A stretch of DNA of 64,000 bases, from NCBI GenBank assembly GCA_045105475.1, contig JBGCDP010000242.1, positions 12,227-76,226 on the forward strand, read 5' to 3'. Position numbers and translations under genes: made by a program. Under the pieces are notes generated by a model, which saw only the letters and a list, made by a program, of their open reading frames with translations, made no database searches and was not told where the DNA came from. Positions 54,116 through 63,261 of this stretch are shown here, piece by piece. How positions within the stretch are numbered: position 1 is the first letter of the stretch; each line of letters opens with the position of its first letter. Origin of the DNA: WTJY01 sp045105475. GTDB taxonomy: Bacteria > Chloroflexota > Anaerolineae > Promineifilales > Promineifilaceae.

Positions 54116-55618
54116 ATGCAATTGGCCGAACCAACTCACCAGATAGGTAATCAAATAAACGAAAACATATCAGCTCACCAAAAGAATAACCCTCTTATCC
54201 GCAGGCTACTTATTATCGCCGGTATACCGATTGATAATTTGACGATGACAGAGACTGTGGATCGTATTGATTATTTGATTGAGCAAGGTAAAAAAGACGG
54301 CCGAACACGGCAGGTTGCAACGATTAATGCAGATTTTGTGGTCAAGGCGGCTGAAGATCCAGAATTACGCTTTTTGCTACAAGGATCAGACCTTGCAACG
54401 CCAGATGGTATGCCTCTAGTTTGGGGTGCCCGAATGCTAGGTGTTGATATTCGTGAACGAGTTGCTGGAGCAGATCTCGTTCCTGTTTTAGCTGCCCATG
54501 CGGCCAAGAAAGGACATACCATTTATCTATTTGGTAGCGCTGAGGGGATTGCCCAACAAGCGGCCAACATCTTGACAGCAAACAATCCCGGGCTAAAAAT
54601 TGTAGGTGCCGTCTCCCCACCGCTTTCATCTATCATCGATATGGAGCAAAAATATATTGATGAAATTAAAAAAGCCAAACCCGATATTCTATTAGTAGCA
54701 TTGGGCAACCCTAAGCAAGAAAAGTTTATTGGCATGCACAAAAACGAGTTAGGTGCTTCTGTAGCCATTGGGATTGGTGGGACTTTAGATTTTATTGCCG
54801 GTAAAACCAGTCGAGCACCTCTCTGGATGCAAAATATTGGAATCGAGTGGTTATATAGGATGTTTAGCGACCCTAGCAGGCTAGTTGAACGATATTATAA
54901 TGACTTAACCGGCTTTACTCGATTCTTTGTATCACAATGGTTCCATATGCGGAATAAGCAGCAGCCGGACGCCTTACTCCCACAGCAAGGAATCGTATTA
55001 GTTGATGATAGAGCCATTGTTAATTTATCTGGTCGTATTGACATTACAAACAATAATGATCTTTCAGATTTATTAGAGCAGGCACTTGCAGAAGCATCAA
55101 ATATCGATCTAGATCTAAGTGACACTATCTTTTTGGACAGTTTAGCAATCGGGACGATATTAGCTTGTACCCGGATCGCCCGTGATCGAAATGGTGACAT
55201 TCGCTTAGTGAACGTTCCCCCTCCTATTCTTAAAACTCTTAAGCTACTCAAACTCGATCGTTTCTTTGAAACCCTTTCTGGATCAGAGAAAAAGCCTCAG
55301 CCAGCAAAACCACAAGTTTCACATACAGCTGAGCACATTATCATTCCAACTCCCCCTATTTTTGATGCCAATAGTTCAAGAGATTGGACTCAAAAAGCTT
55401 TGGCCGAATTACAAGCTAAAAAGAGCGTCATTCTTGATTTTTCAAATACTCGTTTATTGGCAAGTGCTGGCATGGCAGCCATAGCAAAAATCAATCATGA
55501 AGTATCAAAGGATGGTGGAGAGCTAAAGCTGCTGAATTGTGCTGATGATATTGTACGTGTCTTAAAAATCGTTAAGTTTGATGTTCTTTTTCCAATTATC
55601 GATCGCTTGCCTGAATAA
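54116..55618 (+). CDS. GT26 (WecG/TagA) fused to two STAS domains
   Basis: A 500-residue fusion. Residues about 30-245 are a WecG/TagA/CpsF glycosyltransferase: ATINADFVVKAAEDPELR, ATPDGMPLVWGARMLG, YLFGSAEG and LVALGNPKQEKFI, with IGIGGTLDFIAGK. Residues about 285-380 form a STAS domain (IVNLSGRIDITNNNDLSDLL, IDLDLSDTIFLDSLAIGTIL) that keeps the Asp-Ser of the phospho-site (Ser342). A second STAS-like domain (about 405-495, VILDFSNTRLLASAGMAAI) has Ala-Ser450. The N-terminal part adds a sugar to a lipid-linked intermediate. The STAS pair would be the docking site for the RsbW-like kinase and PP2C phosphatase encoded 2-4 kb downstream. No SD; a -10 box lies 6 nt upstream. Confidence 0.87.
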   Translation: MQLAEPTHQIGNQINENISAHQKNNPLIRRLLIIAGIPIDNLTMTETVDRIDYLIEQGKKDGRTRQVATINADFVVKAAEDPELRFLLQGSDLATPDGMPLVWGARMLGVDIRERVAGADLVPVLAAHAAKKGHTIYLFGSAEGIAQQAANILTANNPGLKIVGAVSPPLSSIIDMEQKYIDEIKKAKPDILLVALGNPKQEKFIGMHKNELGASVAIGIGGTLDFIAGKTSRAPLWMQNIGIEWLYRMFSDPSRLVERYYNDLTGFTRFFVSQWFHMRNKQQPDALLPQQGIVLVDDRAIVNLSGRIDITNNNDLSDLLEQALAEASNIDLDLSDTIFLDSLAIGTILACTRIARDRNGDIRLVNVPPPILKTLKLLKLDRFFETLSGSEKKPQPAKPQVSHTAEHIIIPTPPIFDANSSRDWTQKALAELQAKKSVILDFSNTRLLASAGMAAIAKINHEVSKDGGELKLLNCADDIVRVLKIVKFDVLFPIIDRLPE

Positions 55619-55658
55619 TCGCAGCAACCAGTCATAACCGATACCTCAAAGCTAAACT

Positions 55659-57284
55659 ATGAAAGCTGTAATTCTTGCAACCAACGAATCGATTAATCTT
55701 GCCCCACTCACGGATACGCTGCCTGATAGCATGCTTCCGCTCACAAGTAAGCCAGTTATGGCATATACGATTGAGTTACTAGCTCGAGCTGGTATTAATG
55801 ATATTGTTATTTGCCTTCAACGTATGGGGGGAAGTATTGAAGCTTGGTTTGGTTCCGGCCGGCGATGGGGTGTAAATATCAGCTATTCTCTTCAAAGAGA
55901 TTCCTTAGGCGATGCAGGCGCAATGAAGTGGGCAAAATCAACCATTAACAGCCAGTTCATTGTCCTTCCTGGTAACGCGCTTCTTGATTTAGACATACAG
56001 AACGTTATTGAGGCTCATAAGCAATCAAAGTGCTCAGCAACCATAATAACGGGCAAACGAAGCCATACTTCAGAATCATCAATCAAAAACAATGACATAT
56101 TAAATGAGCAAACAGGTGCCTATATCTTTGAACCTGAGTTGCTGGATCTCGTCCCGAGCCGTGAAACGTTTGACATCCAAACTCAATTGATCCCATTACT
56201 TAAAAATAAAGGGATTAAAACAAATTACTTTAATCATTCAGGCTATTGGAATCCAATTGAATCCTTTAATGATCTAAAAAATGCACAGGTTGCATACTTA
56301 ATGTCTGCATCAGAAAGTCCGAACCCTGAAAATGACACAGAGATCACTGCATTTGAGCCTCAAAATCCACATCCCTTTCAATTTTCAGATATTTCAGGAA
56401 ACCGTTTTGGGAGTAATGTATGGGCTGGAAAAAACAACATCATCCATCCATCTGTTAGAATATACCAACCGGTTGTTATTGGAGACAATTGTCAAGTCGG
56501 TAGAGATGTTGAATTAGGGCCATTTACAATTATCGGTTCAAACTCCATCATCGATGATGAAGCCAGTATTCGTAACAGTACAGTCTCTGAGAAAACTTAT
56601 ATTGGCAAACTTGTCAATGTAGAAGGAAAGCTTGTTACACGAAACTTGATGATTGATTTCGAAACCGGGCTCTCAGCATATATCACTGATCCATTTCTAA
56701 TTGGTGAAGCATCCCCACCAATCATTAATAATAGCTTTAGGCTTTTAGTCGATAAGTTTTTAGCCCTCCTATTTATACTAATCCTTTTACCACTAATCAT
56801 TTTAATTGGGCTCTTTTCACTACTTGGAACAGGCCGAATCTTCAAAGTAGTTCAAAGAATCGGGATTGTCCCCGGCGATATAGTTTATGGAGATGTTATC
56901 TCTCCAAGCCGTATCGAGTTAAGACACTTCAACACTCGGCGAGAAAACAATAATCTAACCTTTTTCACCCGTTGGATTGAGAAAAGTTCTTTACACAGAT
57001 TACCTGAGCTGTTTAGTGTTGTCAGTGGGAATTTGTCGTTTGTAGGCGTTAAACCATTGCTACCAGAAGAGGCCGATTTACTCATTGAAGAGTGGCATTT
57101 CCAGCGGTACAGTTTTAGTGCCGGCTTTACTGGATTATGGTACACAGAATGCACAGACGGAGCAAAAGATGACGCCAGTCTAATTTACGATATTTACTAT
57201 GTGGCGGTCCGCAGTTTTAAAGAAGATTTAAGGATTTTGATTAAAACTCCATCCAGATGGATCAGAAATCTGTTGTATTCTTGA
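55659..57284 (+). CDS. Nucleotidyltransferase/LbH/sugar-transferase fusion
   Basis: A 541-residue three-part protein. Residues about 1-240 resemble sugar-nucleotidyltransferases (PLTSKPVMAYTIELLARAGI), but the Gly-rich signature is replaced by ILATNESINLAPLT and the PKxM lysine by PDSM, so catalysis is doubtful. Residues about 250-345 contain left-handed beta-helix hexapeptides (VVIGDNCQVGRDVELGPF). A TM segment (about 365-390, LALLFILILLPLIILIGLF) leads to a C-terminal Bac_transf-like domain with LHRLPELFSVVSGNLSFVGV, a variant of the initiating-transferase motif. It lies at the end of the EPS block, 40 bp after the GT26-STAS gene. Its role may be regulatory or in modifying the initiating sugar. 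Confidence 0.75.
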   Translation: MKAVILATNESINLAPLTDTLPDSMLPLTSKPVMAYTIELLARAGINDIVICLQRMGGSIEAWFGSGRRWGVNISYSLQRDSLGDAGAMKWAKSTINSQFIVLPGNALLDLDIQNVIEAHKQSKCSATIITGKRSHTSESSIKNNDILNEQTGAYIFEPELLDLVPSRETFDIQTQLIPLLKNKGIKTNYFNHSGYWNPIESFNDLKNAQVAYLMSASESPNPENDTEITAFEPQNPHPFQFSDISGNRFGSNVWAGKNNIIHPSVRIYQPVVIGDNCQVGRDVELGPFTIIGSNSIIDDEASIRNSTVSEKTYIGKLVNVEGKLVTRNLMIDFETGLSAYITDPFLIGEASPPIINNSFRLLVDKFLALLFILILLPLIILIGLFSLLGTGRIFKVVQRIGIVPGDIVYGDVISPSRIELRHFNTRRENNNLTFFTRWIEKSSLHRLPELFSVVSGNLSFVGVKPLLPEEADLLIEEWHFQRYSFSAGFTGLWYTECTDGAKDDASLIYDIYYVAVRSFKEDLRILIKTPSRWIRNLLYS

Positions 57285-57522
57285 AAAATTCACCCATTAC
57301 TTTTGTTCTAGTTACGTTTTATATCAGTTTATGCCAAGTAAGATATGGTCACGTGAACAAGTATCAGCTATCCTGTCTGCTATCTTGAGTGATAAATGAA
57401 ATTTTATTTTATTAGTTAACAGATGCTCGAGATAATAAATGTGCTGTGTTCAGCCATATTATTAAAATCAAAAAAATTATACTGATTATTATTCAGTCTC
57501 TTAAAATAGGAGTTATCGATAA

Positions 57523-57864
57523 ATGGAAATCAAATCTCACGAAGCCGCAGATATTATTGTAATGGAGCTAGAAGGTCGCTTCGATGCCTACTCAGCACCA
57601 AAAGCAAATGAATGGCTTGAAGAAGTTATGACAAACCGTAGACCGCCTAACATTATCGTGAATTTAGAAAATGTTGTTTTTGTTGATTCAACCGCTTTAG
57701 CAACTCTAGTTCAAGCGATGAAACGGTGCCGTCAATTAGATGGTGATCTTCGCCTATCCAATCTAAAACAACCTGTACGCATGATTTTTGAACTGACCCG
57801 ATTAGACCGGGCTTTTGAAATCTTTAATCTAGAGGAAGAGGCAGTTGGCGCTTTTAGCGCTTAA
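57523..57864 (+). CDS. STAS anti-sigma factor antagonist (RsbV/SpoIIAA-like)
   Basis: A 113-residue STAS protein with MELEGRFDAYSAPKANEWL, INVxLxxVxxVDS-type NIIVNLENVVFVDSTALATL, and LDRAFEIF at the end. The phospho-site is Ser56 in VDSTAL, the same number as in RsbV. Dephosphorylated it would bind the RsbW-like kinase and free that kinase's client. AGGAG about 10 nt before the ATG marks the start. It is followed by the PP2C phosphatase (28 bp) and the kinase. Confidence 0.92.
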   Translation: MEIKSHEAADIIVMELEGRFDAYSAPKANEWLEEVMTNRRPPNIIVNLENVVFVDSTALATLVQAMKRCRQLDGDLRLSNLKQPVRMIFELTRLDRAFEIFNLEEEAVGAFSA

Positions 57865-57892
57865 CTATCATTAATTACAGCCTATTTCTCAA

Positions 57893-59440
57893 ATGACTAA
57901 AGTCAAACTTTCTCCAGAAGCACGCATGCTTTCAGCCGTTATATCAGGTCAGCGAAACCAATTTCGAAGTTTGGCTGAGGCGTGGCTTGCCGCTGGTGCC
58001 ACAACATTTTCTGTTTGGGCAGAAGAGTCTCAATTAGCCATTTGGCCCAAATCGGCTAGTAATATCACTCCTTCCATGAGGGCACCTATTCGCCTAAATG
58101 GGGCTGATATTGGTGAGCTATGGGTTGAGGGTCTTGGAACACCTGCGGCCGAGCAAGCGCTGACGGCTGAAGCCGGTTTTGTGGCCCGACTGGTAAGAAT
58201 GGAAAAAGAGCTCATGGGGATGACTGAGCGCTTAATCGATACTCAAGATCAATTATTGGCAGTGTATGGACTGACAGAAGCAACGCGTAATCATCTTGAT
58301 ATGGATGAGCTATTAAAACAGCTTGCTCAAAAATCGACAGAATTGGAAGCTTGTGAAAGTGCCTTCTTGCTCTTGCAAATGCCAGACAAGTCTCTCAGAG
58401 TCGAACATTATCCAAAGGCAATGCTCGATGATGAACTCATTCAATCATGCCTTGAAAAAGTCATCAGCACGAAGTCTGAGCTACTTTTGAACCTAAGCGA
58501 AACTGAATACAGCAAGGCTGGCTTAAGAAATTTATTGCTTATGCCGATCATTATTCGTGACGAAGTATCGGCTGCAATCGGGCTCATTAACAAAAAAGAC
58601 GGTGACTTTTTATCTCCAGATATTAAGCTTGCCAGAGTTATTGCTGAACATGCAGGCAGCCGCATGGAGCATTTAGTCCTATTTCAAGAAAGCATAGAAC
58701 AGTCTAAACTGCAGGTTGAAGCCGACTTGGCTCAAAAAGTTCAGCTCCGATTATTGCCAAAAAAATTCCCTAAAGTACAAGGAATTGATTTATGGGCGGG
58801 ATCGGAACCAGCATCACAGGTCGGTGGAGACTTTTACGCATTTGTTTCTAACCCCAATCGGCCGTTTACATTTTGTGTTGGGGACGTTTCAGGCAAAGGC
58901 ATGCCAGCGGCTCTATTAATGGCCATGAGCCGAACAGTAATGCGGACTAAAACAAATGTAACACCGACACCAACACCCGCTGTTATTTTAGATGAGTGCA
59001 ACAGCGAACTTTATGACGATTTTACTGAAGTTAGTATGTTCGCCACTGTTTTTGTAGGACAGTTTCACAAAAACAACCAATATTTAATGTATGCAAATGC
59101 CGGGCACTCCCCAGTTATATTTTGCCCATTTGATGGCCCCCCCGTTTTACTAGAGGCTGATGGCACCGCTTTAGGTGTTTTGCCGACGAGTTTAGCGGAA
59201 GACCAGTCCCTTGAATTCCGTAAGGGTGATGTCTTAGTGGTCGCCACAGATGGATTTAGTGAAGCAAGTAATCACGACGACGAATTTTTTGGATATGACC
59301 GCCTCCTAAAAGTTATAAAGATGTTATCAAAAAAGACTGCTAAAGGGATTTTTGATGGCCTTTATGAAACGATCAATAATTTTAGTGCAGGGCGACCTCA
59401 GGATGATGACCAGACTATGGTTGTCCTAAAAGGGATTTAA
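57893..59440 (+). CDS. GAF-PP2C phosphatase (RsbU/SpoIIE-like)
   Basis: A 515-residue cytoplasmic phosphatase. Residues about 1-130 are an unassigned N-terminal sensor (WLAAGATTFSVWAEES). A GAF domain follows (about 145-270, ACESAFLLLQ to HAGSRMEHLV). The C-terminal 230 residues are SpoIIE-type PP2C with DLAQKVQLRLLP, SQVGGDFYAF (metal Asp), VGDVSGKGMPAALLM and DDDQTMVV. It would dephosphorylate the STAS protein at 57523, and perhaps the STAS domains at 54116, on an intracellular cue. It is in an operon with both partners. Confidence 0.93.
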   Translation: MTKVKLSPEARMLSAVISGQRNQFRSLAEAWLAAGATTFSVWAEESQLAIWPKSASNITPSMRAPIRLNGADIGELWVEGLGTPAAEQALTAEAGFVARLVRMEKELMGMTERLIDTQDQLLAVYGLTEATRNHLDMDELLKQLAQKSTELEACESAFLLLQMPDKSLRVEHYPKAMLDDELIQSCLEKVISTKSELLLNLSETEYSKAGLRNLLLMPIIIRDEVSAAIGLINKKDGDFLSPDIKLARVIAEHAGSRMEHLVLFQESIEQSKLQVEADLAQKVQLRLLPKKFPKVQGIDLWAGSEPASQVGGDFYAFVSNPNRPFTFCVGDVSGKGMPAALLMAMSRTVMRTKTNVTPTPTPAVILDECNSELYDDFTEVSMFATVFVGQFHKNNQYLMYANAGHSPVIFCPFDGPPVLLEADGTALGVLPTSLAEDQSLEFRKGDVLVVATDGFSEASNHDDEFFGYDRLLKVIKMLSKKTAKGIFDGLYETINNFSAGRPQDDDQTMVVLKGI

Positions 59441-59517
59441 ATAAAATACGTGCCTCAGAGACTTCTATTTTGCATATAGCAGTCATCGGGCAATTTATCA
59501 CCTCAGAAGAGGGTTTC

Positions 59518-59937
59518 ATGGATCACACTGTTATTCGATTAGATTTACCCGCAGAGCATAAACACCTGAATGTTATTGGTGCCTGCCTCAACGCAATACT
59601 TGAGCGTATTGACCAGATAAGCGACAAAGAAATGTTGGCTTACAATCTCGAGTTAGCTCTGCATGAAACATGTACGAACATCGTTGAACATGCTTATTCT
59701 GAGCAAGAAGGGCGAATTAGAGTTGCCATGTCTGTTATTAATTCTCCACAAAGACAATTGATTGTAGACTTACATGACACTGGAACATCATTTGATTTAA
59801 GTGATGCAAAAGATCCAAATTTAGAAGGTGCGCAGGTACATGGATATGGATTATTTTTAATGCGGCAGTTATTGGACGAGGTAGTTTACCGTTCTAGCGC
59901 AGCCAGTAACCATTGGCGATTAGTCAAAAATATTTAA
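59518..59937 (+). CDS. RsbW-like serine kinase / anti-sigma factor
   Basis: A 139-residue GHKL ATPase. It has the N-box ALHETCTNIVEHAYSE, the G1-like DLHDTGTSFDL and the G2-like HGYGLFLMRQL. Start at ATG 59518 with GAGGG 4 nt upstream; an upstream TTG is not needed. It would phosphorylate STAS Ser residues and bind a partner. No sigma factor is encoded in the window, so the client may be elsewhere or may not be a sigma factor. A strong terminator follows. Confidence 0.9.
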   Translation: MDHTVIRLDLPAEHKHLNVIGACLNAILERIDQISDKEMLAYNLELALHETCTNIVEHAYSEQEGRIRVAMSVINSPQRQLIVDLHDTGTSFDLSDAKDPNLEGAQVHGYGLFLMRQLLDEVVYRSSAASNHWRLVKNI

Positions 59938-59959
59938 TCAACAATCTAATTTAAGCATA

Positions 59960-60003
59960 AATAAAAACAGCCTGTTGGTTAAACCAACAGGCTGTTTTTA
60001 TTT
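59960..60003. terminator. Bidirectional terminator
   Basis: A near-perfect stem of about 20 bp (AAATAAAAACAGCCTGTTGG with CCAACAGGCTGTTTTTATTT). It ends the partner-switching operon and the converging GH44 gene. Confidence 0.92.
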
Positions 60004-60022
60004 CTACATATTGCATATTGAA

Positions 60023-61837
60023 TTAAGGGTAAATAACGATCAGCTGAATAGATTCAGACTCAAGTGTCATATCTAAAATATTCCCTTCCAGAATTGAAGG
60101 GGCAAGTGACTCAATCTCTAGAGGGCGTACGGCTGAATACCTGTACTGTTCATAACTCTTGCCTTGTAATGGCTCACCATTTAACTCAAGAAGTACAGGT
60201 TCACGCACTTTGCTTTTATTGATCAGCATAATTGTAATTGCATTGTCTGCCTGACGCCTTGACGCATAGATCGAAACACGACTTTGATCAAGAGAAGCGG
60301 CCGGCAGTGATAGGTCGCCAAATTCGCTATAGCTGCCATCATAGTTCCTAAACATCTTAAAGGCGAAAGCGCCTGGCTGATCAAGTGTTGGAGGGTCCCA
60401 AAGAGTTGCTAAATCTAGTCTTTCACGGCCGAAAATACCCAATGCATCAGCTTGAACAAGTGCTCCCGTTATATGATTTAGCGCCCCAAAATTATATTCA
60501 GTAATAGCTGTGCCTGTGCCCGGATATGATTCTTCAATCCAAGCATGCATTTGGGGAATCAACATGATCGATTTGTTGATCCAACTTTCATCCCGATAAG
60601 TTGGGTCCCATAATGATCGGGTAGCATTCAAACGAAGCTTTTGAGTTGTGGGATCAATAACTTCAGTCAGTGACACGTTATCAACTTGAGAATAGTAGTG
60701 CAAATCAAAGTAGTCTAGAAGTCGCTCCCCTGTTTCATCCTCATATAATTTCATTTGCTCTAAATACCATTGGACAAAAGGCTGATCACCAAATTCATCA
60801 CGGTCTGGATTTTCAAATACACCGCTACCATCTTGAATATCACGTGCAGAGTATAAATAAGCGGTCCAACCCCATAAAGTTGGCCCCAGTGTTTTCGCGC
60901 TTGGATCCCCTTGTTTTACAGCCTTTGCATAATCGATTGATCTTTGCCGCATGTCTGCATAGCCAAGGTACTCAGGGTGTACATCACGGTGGGTTTCATG
61001 CCAGAGCATAGGTTCGTTGTCTAAGTTGTAAAATTGGATACCACCGTTTTCAGCTGTACCAAATTGCTGCGTTAAATGATTGATCCATTCAACAACAAAT
61101 TCTGGATCAATCTGTTCACTGGTAAGGTTTGGATCGTTACCAACTAGAAGCTGTCCTTCTGGCGATATACCGTTACCGCAATTTGAATCAAAGGGATTAA
61201 CATATTGTTGCTGTCCATAAGCTGAAACCGGAAATCCACATAGCTCTTCACGGCCGCGTGGTGTCCAACCAATCAAAGGTACCGTTAAAATCGGCTGGGT
61301 GCCTAATTCAAGTGTTTCACCCATAAACCGATCGGCCGACGAATTATTGGGTAAATCTGCAACATTCTCGACCTCATTTGGCGTGTTAAGATAAAACCAA
61401 TCACTTGCCCTATTTGCTACATCTGTTTTCCAGTTATAACGCGTCGTAGCATTCCCGCCCCACCGCCTAAGAGGAATATTAAGTTCAGTTAAAAGCTCTG
61501 CATTAGAAAAATTCACCCCGTAAATATAAGGGCTAATTTCATGAGAATATCGAGAGACATCAACAATCAAACCAAACTTACCAGCGTCAGTATGCTGTTG
61601 TATCAAAGCCTCAAAATCTGGGATTGGAGAAAGGGAGGTTTCTGCTACAGGTAAATTCGGAATGGCTGACAAGTCGCGAGAGACATCCGGAATATATAAA
61701 ACCGGCCCATTGCCTGACTCGCCGTTTGATGGATCACCAAATTCGTATACAAGATACGTGGCACCACCTAACCCTGCAACACCAACTGTGCATAGAAATA
61801 TAAACAGAACCAGCAATAAAATATGTGTTTTTTTCAT
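60023..61837 (-). CDS. GH44-like glycoside hydrolase, membrane-anchored
   Basis: A 604-residue extracellular enzyme with an N-terminal signal-anchor (about 5-30). It has SPYIYGVNFS, RRWGGNATTRYNW, the acid/base Glu275 in FYNLDNEPMLWHETH and the nucleophile-like Glu447 in AITEYNFGALNH, the expected pair for GH44 (endoglucanase/xyloglucanase/mannanase). It probably hydrolyses beta-glucans or related chains outside the cell and may trim the EPS made by the nearby locus. It is a paralogue of the inactive-looking lipoprotein at 47653. It is the last gene of a minus-strand group. Confidence 0.85.
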   Translation of the reverse strand: MKKTHILLLVLFIFLCTVGVAGLGGATYLVYEFGDPSNGESGNGPVLYIPDVSRDLSAIPNLPVAETSLSPIPDFEALIQQHTDAGKFGLIVDVSRYSHEISPYIYGVNFSNAELLTELNIPLRRWGGNATTRYNWKTDVANRASDWFYLNTPNEVENVADLPNNSSADRFMGETLELGTQPILTVPLIGWTPRGREELCGFPVSAYGQQQYVNPFDSNCGNGISPEGQLLVGNDPNLTSEQIDPEFVVEWINHLTQQFGTAENGGIQFYNLDNEPMLWHETHRDVHPEYLGYADMRQRSIDYAKAVKQGDPSAKTLGPTLWGWTAYLYSARDIQDGSGVFENPDRDEFGDQPFVQWYLEQMKLYEDETGERLLDYFDLHYYSQVDNVSLTEVIDPTTQKLRLNATRSLWDPTYRDESWINKSIMLIPQMHAWIEESYPGTGTAITEYNFGALNHITGALVQADALGIFGRERLDLATLWDPPTLDQPGAFAFKMFRNYDGSYSEFGDLSLPAASLDQSRVSIYASRRQADNAITIMLINKSKVREPVLLELNGEPLQGKSYEQYRYSAVRPLEIESLAPSILEGNILDMTLESESIQLIVIYP

Positions 61838-61925
61838 AGTGCAATACTTTTTAAAACAGTGGCACAGGACCCACTACATTCTCCCGCGTTTTATAAAATT
61901 ACTAACTAACTAGAAAAATATAAAA

Positions 61926-62468
61926 CTATTCACTTACAGTCCATATGCCAGGCTCTTCATCTTGATAATCAAAGGAGTCTTCATCGAGCTCAATTTTCTC
62001 ATGATTATCAGTCTTGGGATTAGTCAACGGTTCATTATGCTGCGGCAAGGCACAAAACGGGCACATTGTCCATTGAAGTTCGATTAGCTCATTACACTGA
62101 CGGCATGGTTTTTTAAGTCGCACATGACAATACGGGCAAACCTGCCACCCTGGTTGAACATTACGAGAGCAGCCCGGGCAATATGGCTTCTTTTCAATTT
62201 CTTGCAACAAGGCTTCTTCAGCTAAAGCTCGTTCAAATGCTTCGGACAACGTCTCTGAAGGCCGTAAAATAAGATAGATGAGAATGCCCACAATCGGCAA
62301 TAGTGCTACGACAATCGCAGATAAAGCTTGTGCGAAAACATCACGCGAGCGCGAACGCATATCTCTATAAGCCCAAATAACCAAGCTTACCCAAAGGGCA
62401 AAAAAGAGTGCGAAGAATACTATAAGCCCTGTCGTTAAATAATTTAAGAAAGTGTCCGAAAGATTCAT
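61926..62468 (-). CDS. Zinc-ribbon membrane protein
   Basis: A 180-residue protein. Two N-terminal helices (about 12-33 and 45-68; the PLD_N-like IVVALLPIVGILIYLILRP) are followed by a charged linker and two to three zinc ribbons (CPGCSRNVQPGWQVCPYC; CRQCNELIELQWTMCPFC). The tail is acidic. Similar double-zinc-ribbon proteins are common in Chloroflexota; the role is unknown. It lies between the GH44 gene and a response regulator on the same strand. Confidence 0.75.
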   Translation of the reverse strand: MNLSDTFLNYLTTGLIVFFALFFALWVSLVIWAYRDMRSRSRDVFAQALSAIVVALLPIVGILIYLILRPSETLSEAFERALAEEALLQEIEKKPYCPGCSRNVQPGWQVCPYCHVRLKKPCRQCNELIELQWTMCPFCALPQHNEPLTNPKTDNHEKIELDEDSFDYQDEEPGIWTVSE

Positions 62469-62537
62469 TGGGATGTGATTATAACATAGGCGATTTTAGA
62501 AGTAGTTATTCTGTTGCGGATGAATGTCTAGTCGATA

Positions 62538-63245
62538 CTATTCGTCAGTATTAAAACGATATCCAACACTGGGAAGGTTCTGAATTAAATGGCGATCTGA
62601 ATTCTTTCGATCCGCATCTGGCTCTATTTTTTTGCGCAGGCGGCGTACCAACCCCCTTACCAGATCACGATTCCCCTCGCCTGTATATCCCCAAACTTTT
62701 TCAACTAGCTCTTCAACTGGCATCACTTGCCCTTCATTCGTCATGAGGACATACAAGAGTCGAAATTCTAATTGTGTTAAACGCACATAACGATCTTCCT
62801 GATCTTCTTTTTTGAGAACAACGGCACGTCGACCGGGATCTAGTACAACTGAGGTTGAGCGGATAGGCTCTAAGAGAGCCGGTGGCACACCAGCTCCACG
62901 TCGAAGTAATAATTTTGAATAACGCAAAAACAAACGAGTCGCAACCGGCCGTTGAAATATCATATCAGCCCCATTATCAATCAACAGACAATGCTCATTT
63001 TCTGTCAAGCTATTTGAAATAATAACCAATGGAATTTGAGTAATTGAACGAACCTCTTTTACATGCCCTAGCGCCATTTCATATGTTTCAGAAGTAATCA
63101 CAACTAAATCAACCGGCTTTGATAAAGAATAATCTAAGAGTGAGGTGGTATCCCTATGAGACAGAATTTGCATCCCTGTTTGCCTCAAAGATTGGGTTAA
63201 GATATCACGTTCTTCAATGTTTTCAGAAATAAGTAGTGCGTGCAA
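62538..63245 (-). CDS. OmpR-type regulator with degenerate receiver
   Basis: A 235-residue DNA-binding regulator. The C-terminal winged helix (about 145-235) is intact: LTQLEFRLLYVLMTNEG, VEELVEKVWGY, RDLVRGLVRRLRKKIEPD, YRFNTDE. The N-terminal domain has the receiver fold but lost its site: the acidic pair is SEN, the phospho-acceptor position reads VDLVVITSE and the conserved Lys is in QRPV. It may respond without phosphorylation. AGGAG about 10 nt before TTG 63245 sets that start in preference to an earlier TTG. Confidence 0.82.
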   Translation of the reverse strand: MHALLISENIEERDILTQSLRQTGMQILSHRDTTSLLDYSLSKPVDLVVITSETYEMALGHVKEVRSITQIPLVIISNSLTENEHCLLIDNGADMIFQRPVATRLFLRYSKLLLRRGAGVPPALLEPIRSTSVVLDPGRRAVVLKKEDQEDRYVRLTQLEFRLLYVLMTNEGQVMPVEELVEKVWGYTGEGNRDLVRGLVRRLRKKIEPDADRKNSDRHLIQNLPSVGYRFNTDE

Positions 63246-63261
63246 TATTAAGATCTCCTGC

